From Motacilla alba alba (taxonomy: Eukaryota; Chordata; Aves; Passeriformes; Motacillidae): DNA of 64,000 nucleotides. The translations under genes and the position numbers were made by a program. The stretch lies in NCBI RefSeq assembly GCF_015832195.1, contig NC_052017.1:79981801-80045800 (forward strand). Direction: 5' to 3'. Of the stretch, positions 54,501-64,000 are shown in pieces; position 1 is the stretch's first letter; each line of letters starts with the position of its first letter. The notes beneath the pieces are model-generated. The model ran no database searches and was not told the DNA's origin. It was given only the letters and a program-made list of their open reading frames with translations.

Positions 54501-57377
54501 ACCATTTTGGAGACAAATTTTCAAGTATCCATAGCCATCACATAGTCAAAATCTGTTTCTTTTATCAAGCCAATAATTTTGCGAATAAAAGCAAGAGGCC
54601 GAAACATTGAACTCTATTATAATTTCACTTTACAAGATTTCCATAAACTCAGCAAAGCTCTAGCTAATTACCACAGTTTTATAATGTGGAGATGAAGGCT
54701 GCTTGGAGGAAGAGCTTGTTAGAAAGGCAGTATGGAATGAAGGCAGGAGTTGAAAACCAGTCATGAAGCCAACATTTCAAGACTAATTAAAGCAAGAAAA
54801 TTTTGTCTATAAAAAATCAACTCCACTACTGATACATTGAGAAGTAGCTGGGGGAATATTCCCAACTCAATTATGACAGTTAAAATCTTGTAGGTATTTG
54901 AAAATACAGCACAAATTTGGTTGAATACTCACTAATCCTGCCAGGACTTTACCCTTCTCTATCTTCTTGGCTCTGCCTTGTCTGGGATTGCAGCCCTATC
55001 TGTAGGTTTGTGCCGTCTCCATTCACAAACGTGACCAGTGGGATATTGTAATGAACCTGGGCTTTTCTGAGTTTAAAAGCTGCTTGGGGAATTCACTGCA
55101 GGAAAAGGTCCAGGCAAATCCTCTTCACATTTGTACACCATCTGGAGACCTGTCACATGCATTTTTGAGCATAAGGTGGTAAATGCTGAAGGGCCTTTGT
55201 CCCATTAGATTTCAATTTACATGTCCTTGCTCTGTAAGTGTCTCTGGGCAGCATTGCTTCCAAGAAACATATCTGGAGGTCTCCAGCCTTTCTCTCGGGC
55301 ACATTCATCCCACTGCCTGCCCCCAACCTTGCACTCTCATTGAAGGATAATTAAGGAGTGCACTATCTCTCTTTCACAGCATTGCACCCAGATCATGAGT
55401 GGTCCCACAACTCAGTGACCTATTCCCACTGAGTCATGACAAGACCTTCTCATTTTTTCTCTGAAACAAATCCAACAGCAGCCTTTAAAATTAAAAAACT
55501 TGTCACACACTGTAAAATTGAAGTCCTTACTTATTTGCATTACCTAGAGTCTAATGGCTAATCTGTGCAGTAGGCTATTGTGAACTTCATGGTCTCTGCT
55601 TTGACATCAGTAGGTTGTGGATTTCTAATTTCAAAACAACAGCCGCTGAGAAAATCCTGTCAGGCAAAACCAGCCACCTTTACTCCCCCCCTCTTTCAGG
55701 AATTTGGAGGTGACATTGTTTGTGACATTGTGAAATGGATTTGTCTGATGTGATTCTCTCACCTGCATGTGGGCTGAACCCTTGCAGTGCTTGTGCTGCT
55801 GGTATGCTCTGTTGCTTTCCTTGGCTGATGACAGTAACTGGGATGCCAAGGTAAACTTCTTTTTATGTTGTTTGGTATTGTTGCCAACATTGCAGAATAT
55901 GTCCCTTACCCTTAAGCCAGTCGCAAATTGTCTTCATCTCCTTTGGTACTCCCTGTACAGACAATACCAGTCCCATGTCAGTAAAACCTACCTAGTCAAC
56001 TGAAAAGTAGTAAAACCACCAGAATTCAAAACTGAAGGCACCCCCTGTGTCATTTGTGTTGGCAGGTGCTGCTGCAGACCCTGAGCAAGGGGCTGCTTTC
56101 AGTCTCCAAGGTGTCCTCCTGGCTTCTGGGAGGATTCAGTTTTCCTCAGATTTTTAAGTGCTTACTCATGCTTTCCAGGTGGGCTTTTTTTGTGGTGTTG
56201 TTTTGGGTTTTCCCCCCCTAGTTGCACTCTGGGTTCAGTGATTCCTGGAGAGATCTGACAGAGGTGAGCTGCCTGAAATGTTTCAGTCGCACCTGAGCAT
56301 TACACAGAGGAGCCATCCATCATTTCCAGGCCAGGCATATTTACCACTTGCTCCCCTGCTGATGGGACCACAGTTACGATGGATGCTTCTTTTTCTGCTG
56401 CAAATACACTGAAGGTTTTGCAGGAAAGTTTCCTGTCTCCCATTTTCCAGCAGGACGAAGTTAGCAGTATGACACTGATTAAACCCCATTTATTTCCATT
56501 TAAAGAATGTGCTACCACTCTTTTTCCCTTGCATTTGCAGCTACAGTCCCCTTTCTTGTCAATGCAGACTGATTCTGTGCACAGGAGCTTGAAGTTGGTG
56601 ATGTCTTGAAAGGCAGAACAGCCTCTCCTCTTGACACCTGATGGAAAGAAGAGATTAATAAAAAGAGATCCATGGAGCATGCCTTGTATAAGTGTATCTG
56701 TGGGGATATTCTTCATATTCTTCCTTTATGCTCTGCTCTTTTATAAAGCAAATTCATTCACAAATGAGGAAGATTAGGTCATTGAGGAACTGAAAGTTTA
56801 ATTTAATTTCCCCCAGTTTCTGGATAGAAATGAAAGCCAGTGTTTTATTAGTAACACCAAAATTTGAACTTACTGCTGACCCTTACTGCTGTCCGTCAGA
56901 TCCTGAGACATGGGTTGAACACAGACACCACAAAACAAGGATGTTGTAGATGCAGCTAATCCTGTAATCCAAGGCACCTGCATCTACAAAGGGCTGCAAG
57001 GATGTGTGAAATGTCTTGTTGCATGATTTAGGCATGACCTGACGCAAAAGCATGTCAGATTCCCAAGAATTTTGGATGCTGACTAGGGTAGGAGAGTATA
57101 ACACAAAACACACTTATCCATCAAAACACTTCTTGCAGTTGTGACTTCATATGGAAGTAATATGTTAAGTTAGTTTTCAGTCCCTCCCTTTTAATGTGGA
57201 GTTTCAGCACTAGAAATAGCTATCAGCAGCATTACTGGGCAATAACATCTAAAGCCCACATCAAGAAACTCTCATAGTACAGTATCCATGTTTAACAGGA
57301 GGGACACAGAGAGGAGGAAAGCCAGAACAGCAAAACATGTCTAAATCTTCAAGACTTTATTAAATTGGAAATTCAAG
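39534..57377. other. Intergenic sequence downstream of CTNND2, part 2
   Basis: No gene, RNA gene or clear transposon could be supported over nearly 18 kb. Minor features: poly(A) runs near 39708-39721 and 49441-49455, a (GCATGA)3 repeat at 48351-48368, and a tandem ATTGGGCAAA pair near 52122-52141. The + strand is pyrimidine-rich at 45100-46600. AT-rich segments with homeodomain-like TAATTA/TTAATT cores (for example 47330-47430 and 53540-54690) resemble conserved non-coding elements. Open frames of up to 138 codons are within chance for this length. Confidence 0.65.
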
Positions 57378-57482
57378 GTGAAAAAAAGAAAAAAGAAAAG
57401 AGAAAAGAAAAGAAAAGAAAAGAAAAGAAAAGAAAAGAAAAGAAAAGAAAAGAAAAGAAAAGAAAAGAAAAGAAAAGAAAAG

Positions 57483-57513
<31 letters not shown>

Positions 57514-57536
57514 GAGAAAAAAAGAGAGAGGAAAAA
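57378..57536 (+). repeat. (AGAAA)n polypurine microsatellite
   Basis: A continuous purine tract on the + strand. A pure pentamer block runs from 57401 to about 57507 (about 21 copies of AGAAA), with imperfect AAAAAG/AGAG units on both sides. The long poly-Lys (plus strand) or Phe/Leu/Ser (minus strand) open frames here are products of the repeat, not genes. Confidence 0.97.
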
Positions 57537-57537
57537 A

Positions 57538-57553
57538 CCAACCAACCAACCAA
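57538..57553 (+). repeat. (CCAA)4 repeat
   Basis: Four copies of CCAA directly abut the AGAAA microsatellite, forming a compound simple repeat. Confidence 0.85.
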
Positions 57554-58899
57554 AAAACCAAACTCACCCTAAATACCTCTCTTTCATGCAGTTGCTAGAA
57601 GTGCCATTTATAACTTACCCTGTTAAATGTGACACCTAGAATAATAAAGAAAATAGCAATAAATCCCTATAACTCCTAACAATTTGGCTGTTGAAAGCCT
57701 GGTGTTCTACCAGGGTAAAAAGTTGAAAAAATTAGTGTATTCATACAAAGCCATATACACTGTCACACCCTGGGGGTTTCACTCCTGTTTTGTAATTATA
57801 AAATATTTTCTAATCATTGGATTAAGGACTGCACGTGTGCAACTGGAGGTTTCACTGGTCATGATTCATCGTCTCTCAGTAGCGTGGAGCCCAGCTCTGG
57901 GTCTTCAAGCTGGTCTAATATAAAAGCAAAAGGAAAAATTACTCCCTACAGTGCCAGGCAATAACAAGAAAGAGCAATAGTTGGCAGACATGACCCATGG
58001 AGAGACAGACTTAAGAAAACATTTACATGCAGGAAGTTCATGAATATACCCGATTTCTTCTGTGAGCTGAACACGGTTATGGAAGCAGAAGTAAAAGCAC
58101 TTGCATTTAAGGAAGTTACCTTCCACCACCCCGCCTTTAAAGTCTTTGCCCTTGTAGAAAAGTGACAGAAATACAGTGAATTAATTCCCTTCTTCTACAA
58201 GGTCAAGAGAAACATTGCCAGAAAACAAGCAAACCAACCCAAGCCATACTGCAATTAAGAAATTATATACAGAATGAATCTCTTCCTGTCTTCAGGGATT
58301 ACCTGACAAGTATTCCTCTTGATGATACCCTAATTGGTGGATAGGGTCATGTCTGAGCTGGATGACCTACTTAACTCTGTGTCACTCACAATGATTTCCA
58401 TGAATTTGGAGTATTCAAGACAATTTCTATTTTTTTTGTTTACAATTCATTGAATATGCAATAAATGAAGTGTCCTTTTGCCTACATTTTATAGACTGGT
58501 GGTACTGAGATCTCCTAATTACCTTTACTACATTATGTATTAAGAACATATAAAATGCCCTATGGGTGCAGATTAACAATCTCACAGAGGTGGGACATGA
58601 CTGCCACTATCTACAGCCCACTCTCCTCGTGCCCCTCCATCAATGAGAACGGTGTGAGAGAGATGCCATAGGGTGTGCAGCCCTGCTTGTTCTGTTTGAC
58701 AGGTGTGTGTGCACCTGCAGACCCTAGATTTGACTACTGCCCTTCCCCACAGGACCTCCTGACCATGTCTGCCTCCACGATACGCCACAGCAAAGAACAC
58801 CAGGTGCTCGCCACCCAAAGCCCGGAAAGGTGTTTTAATTTCTCCATTTTAATTCAGTCTCCTTCCAGTGTCCCTGAGCAAACCCAGTGCCAGTATTTC
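57554..58899. other. Intergenic sequence, no recognised feature
   Basis: Unique-looking AT-rich sequence. A 10-bp inverted repeat (CCTTGTAGAA at 58150-58159, TTCTACAAGG at 58193-58202) has a 33-base loop and no obvious role. The 3' portion next to the old LINE at 58900 may belong to that element. Confidence 0.6.
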
Positions 58900-59320
58900 A
58901 TGGGATCCAGTTAACCCCCCAGTTACATATTTAGTTCATCTTCTGCCTCTGTGATTTGTAACCTCAGTCTTATGCCCCATCCATCTCCTCCTCTAATCAC
59001 ACAAGAGCCACAGCCTCTTTAGTCATTCCTTATGAAGAAACCCCTAGATCCCTTTGATTGCTGCAGTTTTTCTTCTCTGTACCTTCTCTAAGACCACCAT
59101 GCTCTTCTGGAGATGTGGCATTCCCAATACTTTTCCTGATGAGGCCCAGAGCTTCATTGACTTTTCTGGCTGCTGTTTCACAACAGATCAGTGAGTTTAG
59201 AAGACAGTCAGCAATGGCTCCAATATGTCTTTCCTGGGTTGTTGCTGTCTGTCCTGAGCTGCAACAGTATTTTAGGTTCCCTTATCATATCTTCTCTTAA
59301 TACTCTTTCCAGTAATAGCC
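58900..59320 (-). mobile_element. Decayed CR1/L3-class LINE remnant, antisense
   Basis: Reading the minus strand from 59233 downward gives ERHIGAIADCLLNSLICCET followed by AARKVNEALGLIRKSIGN. This aligns with the conserved CR1/L3 reverse transcriptase C-terminal motif (E+DLGVIVDSSL...C..A..KAN..LGLI+K.I). The nucleotides upstream (ACAACCCAGGAAAGACATAT) and downstream (AGAAGGTACAGAGAAGAAAA) also follow the expected order. Stops and frame breaks occur outside this window of about 38 codons. It is very old. The limits are approximate, and the end toward 58860 fades into unrecognisable sequence. Confidence 0.78.
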
Positions 59321-59471
59321 ATGATCATTTGCAACTCCCTTCACACAAGCAGCAACTTCAACTCTCATGATCTGCTGCCCTTCTCAAGCCAACTGCTTCT
59401 GCTTCAGTTATGTTCCTTTTGAAATGAAGTAATAAAGTCTGATTGGACTATCCAAGGCAAGCACAGCAAGA

Positions 59472-59537
59472 TGTGGCATTTCTGAAATACTTTCTATGTT
59501 GCACTGTGGCATTTCTGAAATATTTTTTCTATTGCAC
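59472..59537 (+). repeat. 33-bp tandem duplication
   Basis: Two abutting 33-bp copies (59472-59504 and 59505-59537) start TGTGGCATTTCTGAAATA and end TTGCAC. I count four mismatches, so the duplication is moderately old. Confidence 0.9.
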
Positions 59538-62500
59538 TCTTCATTTTCCTTTGTATACTCTGACTTCCCAATCTGAAATTTTATTTGGCATTGAAACTAT
59601 GCGTTGTTTGACATACAAAATATGGCCTAAGCAGCTTCTTCATTTTATAGCTCAAAATTTTTCCCATTTTTAAAGAAATTTCAGCATATCCAGAAACTAT
59701 AGAGTATTGTCTAATTTAGGTGTCACCAAATGGCAACTTTTTTATAGAGTTTGACATTCTTCACAAGTATTTCTAAAGTATGGAACAACATGCTGTGCTT
59801 TTTGACTCATTCACACTCCTCTTCCAAGCCAATCAAGACCTCAAGAAGGTCTATCAGGATGAGCTGCACGCATGTCAATGTATTTCTATCTTGTTCTTTA
59901 CCTGTAGAAATGGTTTTGTAGATGGCAGGGCTTCTCACAAACACTGCACCACTTATCACAGTAGGTATATCTTGAAATAATTATGTGCTGGAACAAGTAC
60001 ATGAAATTTATGAGAAGGTATCAATAAAGAAGCTCAAGCTTGGTCCAGCTACAACATATATGTCAAGACAGAGTAGGAATATGCAAAAGGAATTTTAAAA
60101 AAGGAAAGTGTGCCTAGCAGCAACTTTTAATCTAAGAAAGTAAGGAACATTTTAAGGGCTAGGGACCCATAGAAATTTTTGGAAGATGGAATTAAAAAGG
60201 GGTTGCAAAAACACGCAGAATAATGTCAGGAGAGAGAGGAAAATTTATCTGAGTCTTAGAAATCATGGTCTGTAGTGAACTTTAACTATTGTTTTCCAAG
60301 GAAGGTTGAAAGCAATAAAAGCAGTGATAAATGCTAACCTGAAAAGCAGAAAAGTACGTCAAAGGTGTTTGGGATTTTGCTGGAATTTTTTTGGTGGGTC
60401 GGTTGGTTGATTGGTTTGTTGGTTTTGGGGTTTTTTTTGTTCTTCTGTTGAGCTTTGTAATTTCTTATCACGTATATATGGTATATCACATATTTGTGAA
60501 CTATATGTTGTTTATTAGCATAAATAAAGCTCAGCATCCATATTTTTGAATTATATATTCAAAAGGTAAATGTCATAAAAACTAAAAAATATATGCCAAG
60601 TTATTCTTTAGGCAGCGGTTTTGCAAGAGGTACTGAGCAAGAGAGATTTTCTATCTGCTTCAGGAGCAAACCGATCACATTGCATCCCAGCATTTTTTCT
60701 CCAAACTGATTTCCACTCATCTGCTGCTCTTTTGTTTGAAGGAGTCTCTGAGGGGAGGAAATACTGATAGCCTTCTTCTAACTAAATAGCAATGGCCAAA
60801 ACCAGAAGAACCCTGTAAAATTAGTTGCCAGTCCAGTTAGTTGGACTTTTTTTTTGTTTTGTTTTGAGACTGCTCTTTGATAAATAGTTGGCTTTCCTGC
60901 CCTAGTGGCATTTCCTTCCCTGTGGCATTTTTAGACATCTTTTGCACTAAAGTCACATCATGGAGCACACTGGGGATTGTCTTTAAGCCCCACAATCTCT
61001 TAAAGAATGGCCGGTCCTATTACAGGAACAAAAGTATTTTTATTGATATTTTAGACTATTTTAGGAAGGTTTGGTGGTTTTTAATCAGCTTTCTGGGGAA
61101 GAACCAAAAAATGATGTGTATTTCTGCCAAGTATAGGCCTCTTAACCATGGACCAAATAGACACACAAATCAATGCCCTTGGCAGCTCTGTGAATGTTTG
61201 GAACCACATCTATCCACTTCCAAGGAAGCTACTTGTCTAAACTTTCATTCAGTGCCTTGAAAAAGCAAAGCAAATGGCACTGCTGCATCTCAGTGATCTT
61301 CTGCTCATTTATCACGTCTTCATTCTTAGAGAATAGATCAAGGCGTGACATATAATGGTTGTGGAGATTGCAGCAGCTCCAGTACCATTAAGTGCTTTCT
61401 AATAGCGTGTGTAGGGTAGCTCCTGGGCTCTGTGCCTTCCATCATCTCTCTGGCAACTGGCTGGCTTTGAAGGAAGGCTTACAAATTTTAAGACCTCTGA
61501 CTACCACTCCACAGTTTCCCTTCAGCTGGAGCAGCAGAACAACTCTGGTAGGTAGGCTCATTTGGTTTCCACTGATGAGGAAGGCAGTTGTGAGCACTGG
61601 TGCAAATATTTCAGGAGGCAGAGCTCAGACCCAGCTGTGATGGATGCCTCGGAGTATAAACTGCATTGATGTCTCCTGAAAACTTCTCTGCTGTAGATTT
61701 GGACATATGGAACAACAGATTGGTGGATAGGGAAACTGGTTAAGTCAGTCTGTAAATTTACTCACAATAAGTCCAACCAATCTTCCTGAATAATGATTAA
61801 CATACTTACAGTTGAAAGGTCTGCTTTCAAGTGAAATGTCACTGTTCTGTGGTCTTTGGACAGATTGTTATATGGGAATGTTTTTGCAGGCTGCTAGTAA
61901 CCTACTGTCATTACTGCTAAGCATTCTGCCTAGGTGATGTGTAGCATATTTTCTCTTTAAAGTGCTCTGTGGTTATAGGCCTACTTGTTAAAAGATGTCA
62001 CCTTTCTTAAGAAAACAACTATCAAGCAGTAATCATCCAGCTCTTAATAGTATCAAATGTACATTTAAAGTAAATGAGTAACATCAAACTCTTTCGAAGT
62101 TTGAGTTTAAAAAGTCTAATAAGAAAGTACCTATCTTTGCCACTAATGCAAAGCCAAAATAAACAAAGAACAGATTTTGATTAATAAATAAATAACAAAT
62201 CTCTCAGGATTCCTTTTATAATTTTTTTTTCCATTTGGGATATTGTCTTCCATATCTACTTGTAGCATTATCACCTTGTTTGGAAATTAAAATTCAAAAC
62301 AATAAACATATACCATTCTAGAGCTGCAATGACCAAGCAAGTAACCTGGCTAATGAGAAAGGCAAATTAGATGTGGTCTAAAAGGTGCTGCAATGAACTG
62401 TCTCATGTGCATGTGCATCTGTGCCATGGAGCCACGACAACTTACGTGCTGCTGTAAATTTAAAGGCCATTTCTCTTATGGTAGCAGAGTCGTGTGCATT

Positions 62501-64000
62501 TAATAAAGAGCACCTGTCTCTGCTTCTACTGCTGCCATGAACTCGCTTTCACATGAAGTAGCAGCAGGCACAAAGCCTTATATATTGAATATTTTTATAT
62601 ATTTAGTATTTATTTAAACATATTATAAAATTTATACATTTATGACTCTTAATATCATGCTGGATTGGTGCCCACCAAACAACGCAAGGATCTTTTCTGA
62701 TTAGAGTGAGTTACTGGGAGCTGGGTGAAAATAGGACATGTAAAGTGTAGGTTAAAAGGAGTGAGGAAAAAAGTGAAGAAATGTTTTTTTTATGTATTTA
62801 TGCATTTATGCAATTTGGTGCATGTTTGCTGTCATGCAAGATGGATAAGGATACACTTTTCATATGTACTACAGTAGACAGAATACAAATGTTATGCTAC
62901 ATTTATTAAGCCAACCTAGAATACTGATTTCCTTTCATATCAAATCATGATTCCTGACTTTTTAAAAATCAAGGATCTGGGCTCTCACTGAAAAATTCAA
63001 AGCTGTCATTGAATATGGTACATTGGAACACAGAGAACCATGCAGGGTCACAGTTCCTTCCCAACATGATTGCGTATTTGAAGTTGTTATGAAACATATT
63101 TACAGATGCAGAGGAGCATAACTGCAGGGTGTTTGAAAATAATAGAAGTCTTCAAAATAATGATCAGAGGAATTAGATATAATTATACCTGAAGAGCATC
63201 CAGAGATATGGAAACCTTGTTATCTGTCTAGTGCAACTCATACATATGAAGCAGCCTACCCAGGCTCTGGATGGATCTCCTGAGAGGCAGAAAGCAAGAG
63301 GACTTCCCTCAGAACATACAGCAACTACAACATCTGAAGATTTGGTTCTCTGCATGCAGCCTACAAGCTGCTGACAGAGACCTTTTTAAACTACACAGGT
63401 CAGGAAAGAAGTGCCTGGAGTCAGGAATTCTCCACTGATCCACAAAGCAGAGAGAATGTGGCTAGCATAATATCCAGCAGCAACTGGAATATCTTTTTTA
63501 TTAATGGTGGAAGCTGCTGTTGGAATAATGTGTTTCAAAATTGAAACTGCCTGATTATATTATGAATAGGCCCCATGCTACCTACCATTTGGTTATCTAT
63601 ACATACATTTTTCTAAAATGAAATAGTCAGTCTTGGAAAGATTATGCTCCACTTTGAACAGTTTACCTTTCAGCAGAGATTACAGAAAATAATTTGTGGA
63701 GTCCACAGACACTGTGTATTACACAGTGCACAAGACAAAGAAATGTATATCATTTAAATCAACAAAGGAAAATGTAGAGAGCTGATCTGGAGCTAGCAAG
63801 AGTTTATTTTCTTTTACAGTATCTATTCCAAAATGAAGAAAAGGGAAGAAGCAAAGTGATAATATTGAGGTATTAAATAACTGAGTAATGTGTGAAATAG
63901 ACTAAAAATCCTTCTAAATCTAAACTTTTAGTATTACTTTTAGTAAGCCTCTAGTGTGCTAACCTATGTATCTGTGTGAAGAATACAGAGCAAGTGTAGA
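59538..64000. other. Intergenic sequence downstream of CTNND2, part 3
   Basis: No gene recognised. A G/T-rich tract at about 60386-60442 (GGTTGGTTGATTGG type units) is a simple-repeat-like stretch. The segment 62390-62640 is non-repetitive with AT-rich cores and looks like a conserved non-coding element. The 127-codon open frame at 60877-61260 has no recognisable similarity. Confidence 0.6.

Noticed and set aside
56300..56716. 138-codon open frame on the minus strand with a Cys-rich stretch (CIDKKGDCSCKCKGK).
   Set aside because: It is the longest open frame in the window, but frames of this size are expected by chance in 64 kb over six phases. There is no recognisable domain, splice context or promoter.
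57341..57598. Long open frames of Lys/Glu/Arg (plus) or Phe/Leu/Ser (minus).
   Set aside because: They are translations of the AGAAA pentanucleotide microsatellite, not genes.
58300..58400. Segment containing GAGCTGGATGACCTACTTAA that resembles the CR1/L2 3' region.
   Set aside because: Only about 20 bases match, and no adjoining LINE sequence or tail could be recognised.

Overview
The window is vertebrate nuclear DNA, almost certainly from a bird. It is AT-rich and intron-rich, with no operons, ribosome binding sites or long open frames. The interspersed repeats I can recognise are CR1-type LINEs, and two of them end in the ATTCTRTG octamer typical of avian CR1 3' tails. I see no Alu-, B1- or L1-like sequence. 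The species cannot be named from this window.

Only one gene can be supported: the 3' end of CTNND2 (delta-catenin, a neuronal p120-catenin family armadillo protein) on the + strand. Five coding exons were placed by protein similarity, consensus splice sites and phase agreement: 170-254, 19296-19422, 23481-23612, 30783-30856 and 32205-32465. Joined, they encode the last 225 residues. These are the end of the armadillo domain, a Ser/Pro-rich linker with proline-directed sites, a Tyr-rich tail, and a C-terminal PDZ-binding motif (DSWV) followed by TGA at 32463-32465. The stop is followed by a long candidate 3' UTR with several AATAAA signals. The last strong one is at 35729-35734, so the UTR could be up to about 3.3 kb.

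The introns are about 19.0, 4.1, 7.2 and 1.35 kb. The first holds a CR1 3' end (8531-8741), AT microsatellites and a GC-rich patch. The second holds a decayed sense-strand CR1-class reverse transcriptase fragment of about 1.1 kb (20560-21690) and a dense, non-repetitive stretch that may be conserved non-coding DNA. The third holds an ATT microsatellite and possibly an old unclassified repeat near 29 kb.

From about 35.75 kb to the end (28 kb) I find no supportable gene. This fits the gene-poor region expected downstream of CTNND2. It contains an antisense CR1 3' end flanked by an imperfect direct repeat (39267-39533), a second decayed antisense CR1/L3-like reverse transcriptase fragment (58900-59320), a long polypurine AGAAA microsatellite (57378-57536), small tandem duplications, and stretches that resemble conserved non-coding elements. 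I did not find a novel biological system. The points most worth checking are the poly(A) choice, possible intron-retention C-termini that would remove the PDZ motif, the two fossil LINEs, the direct repeat around the CR1, and the candidate regulatory elements.
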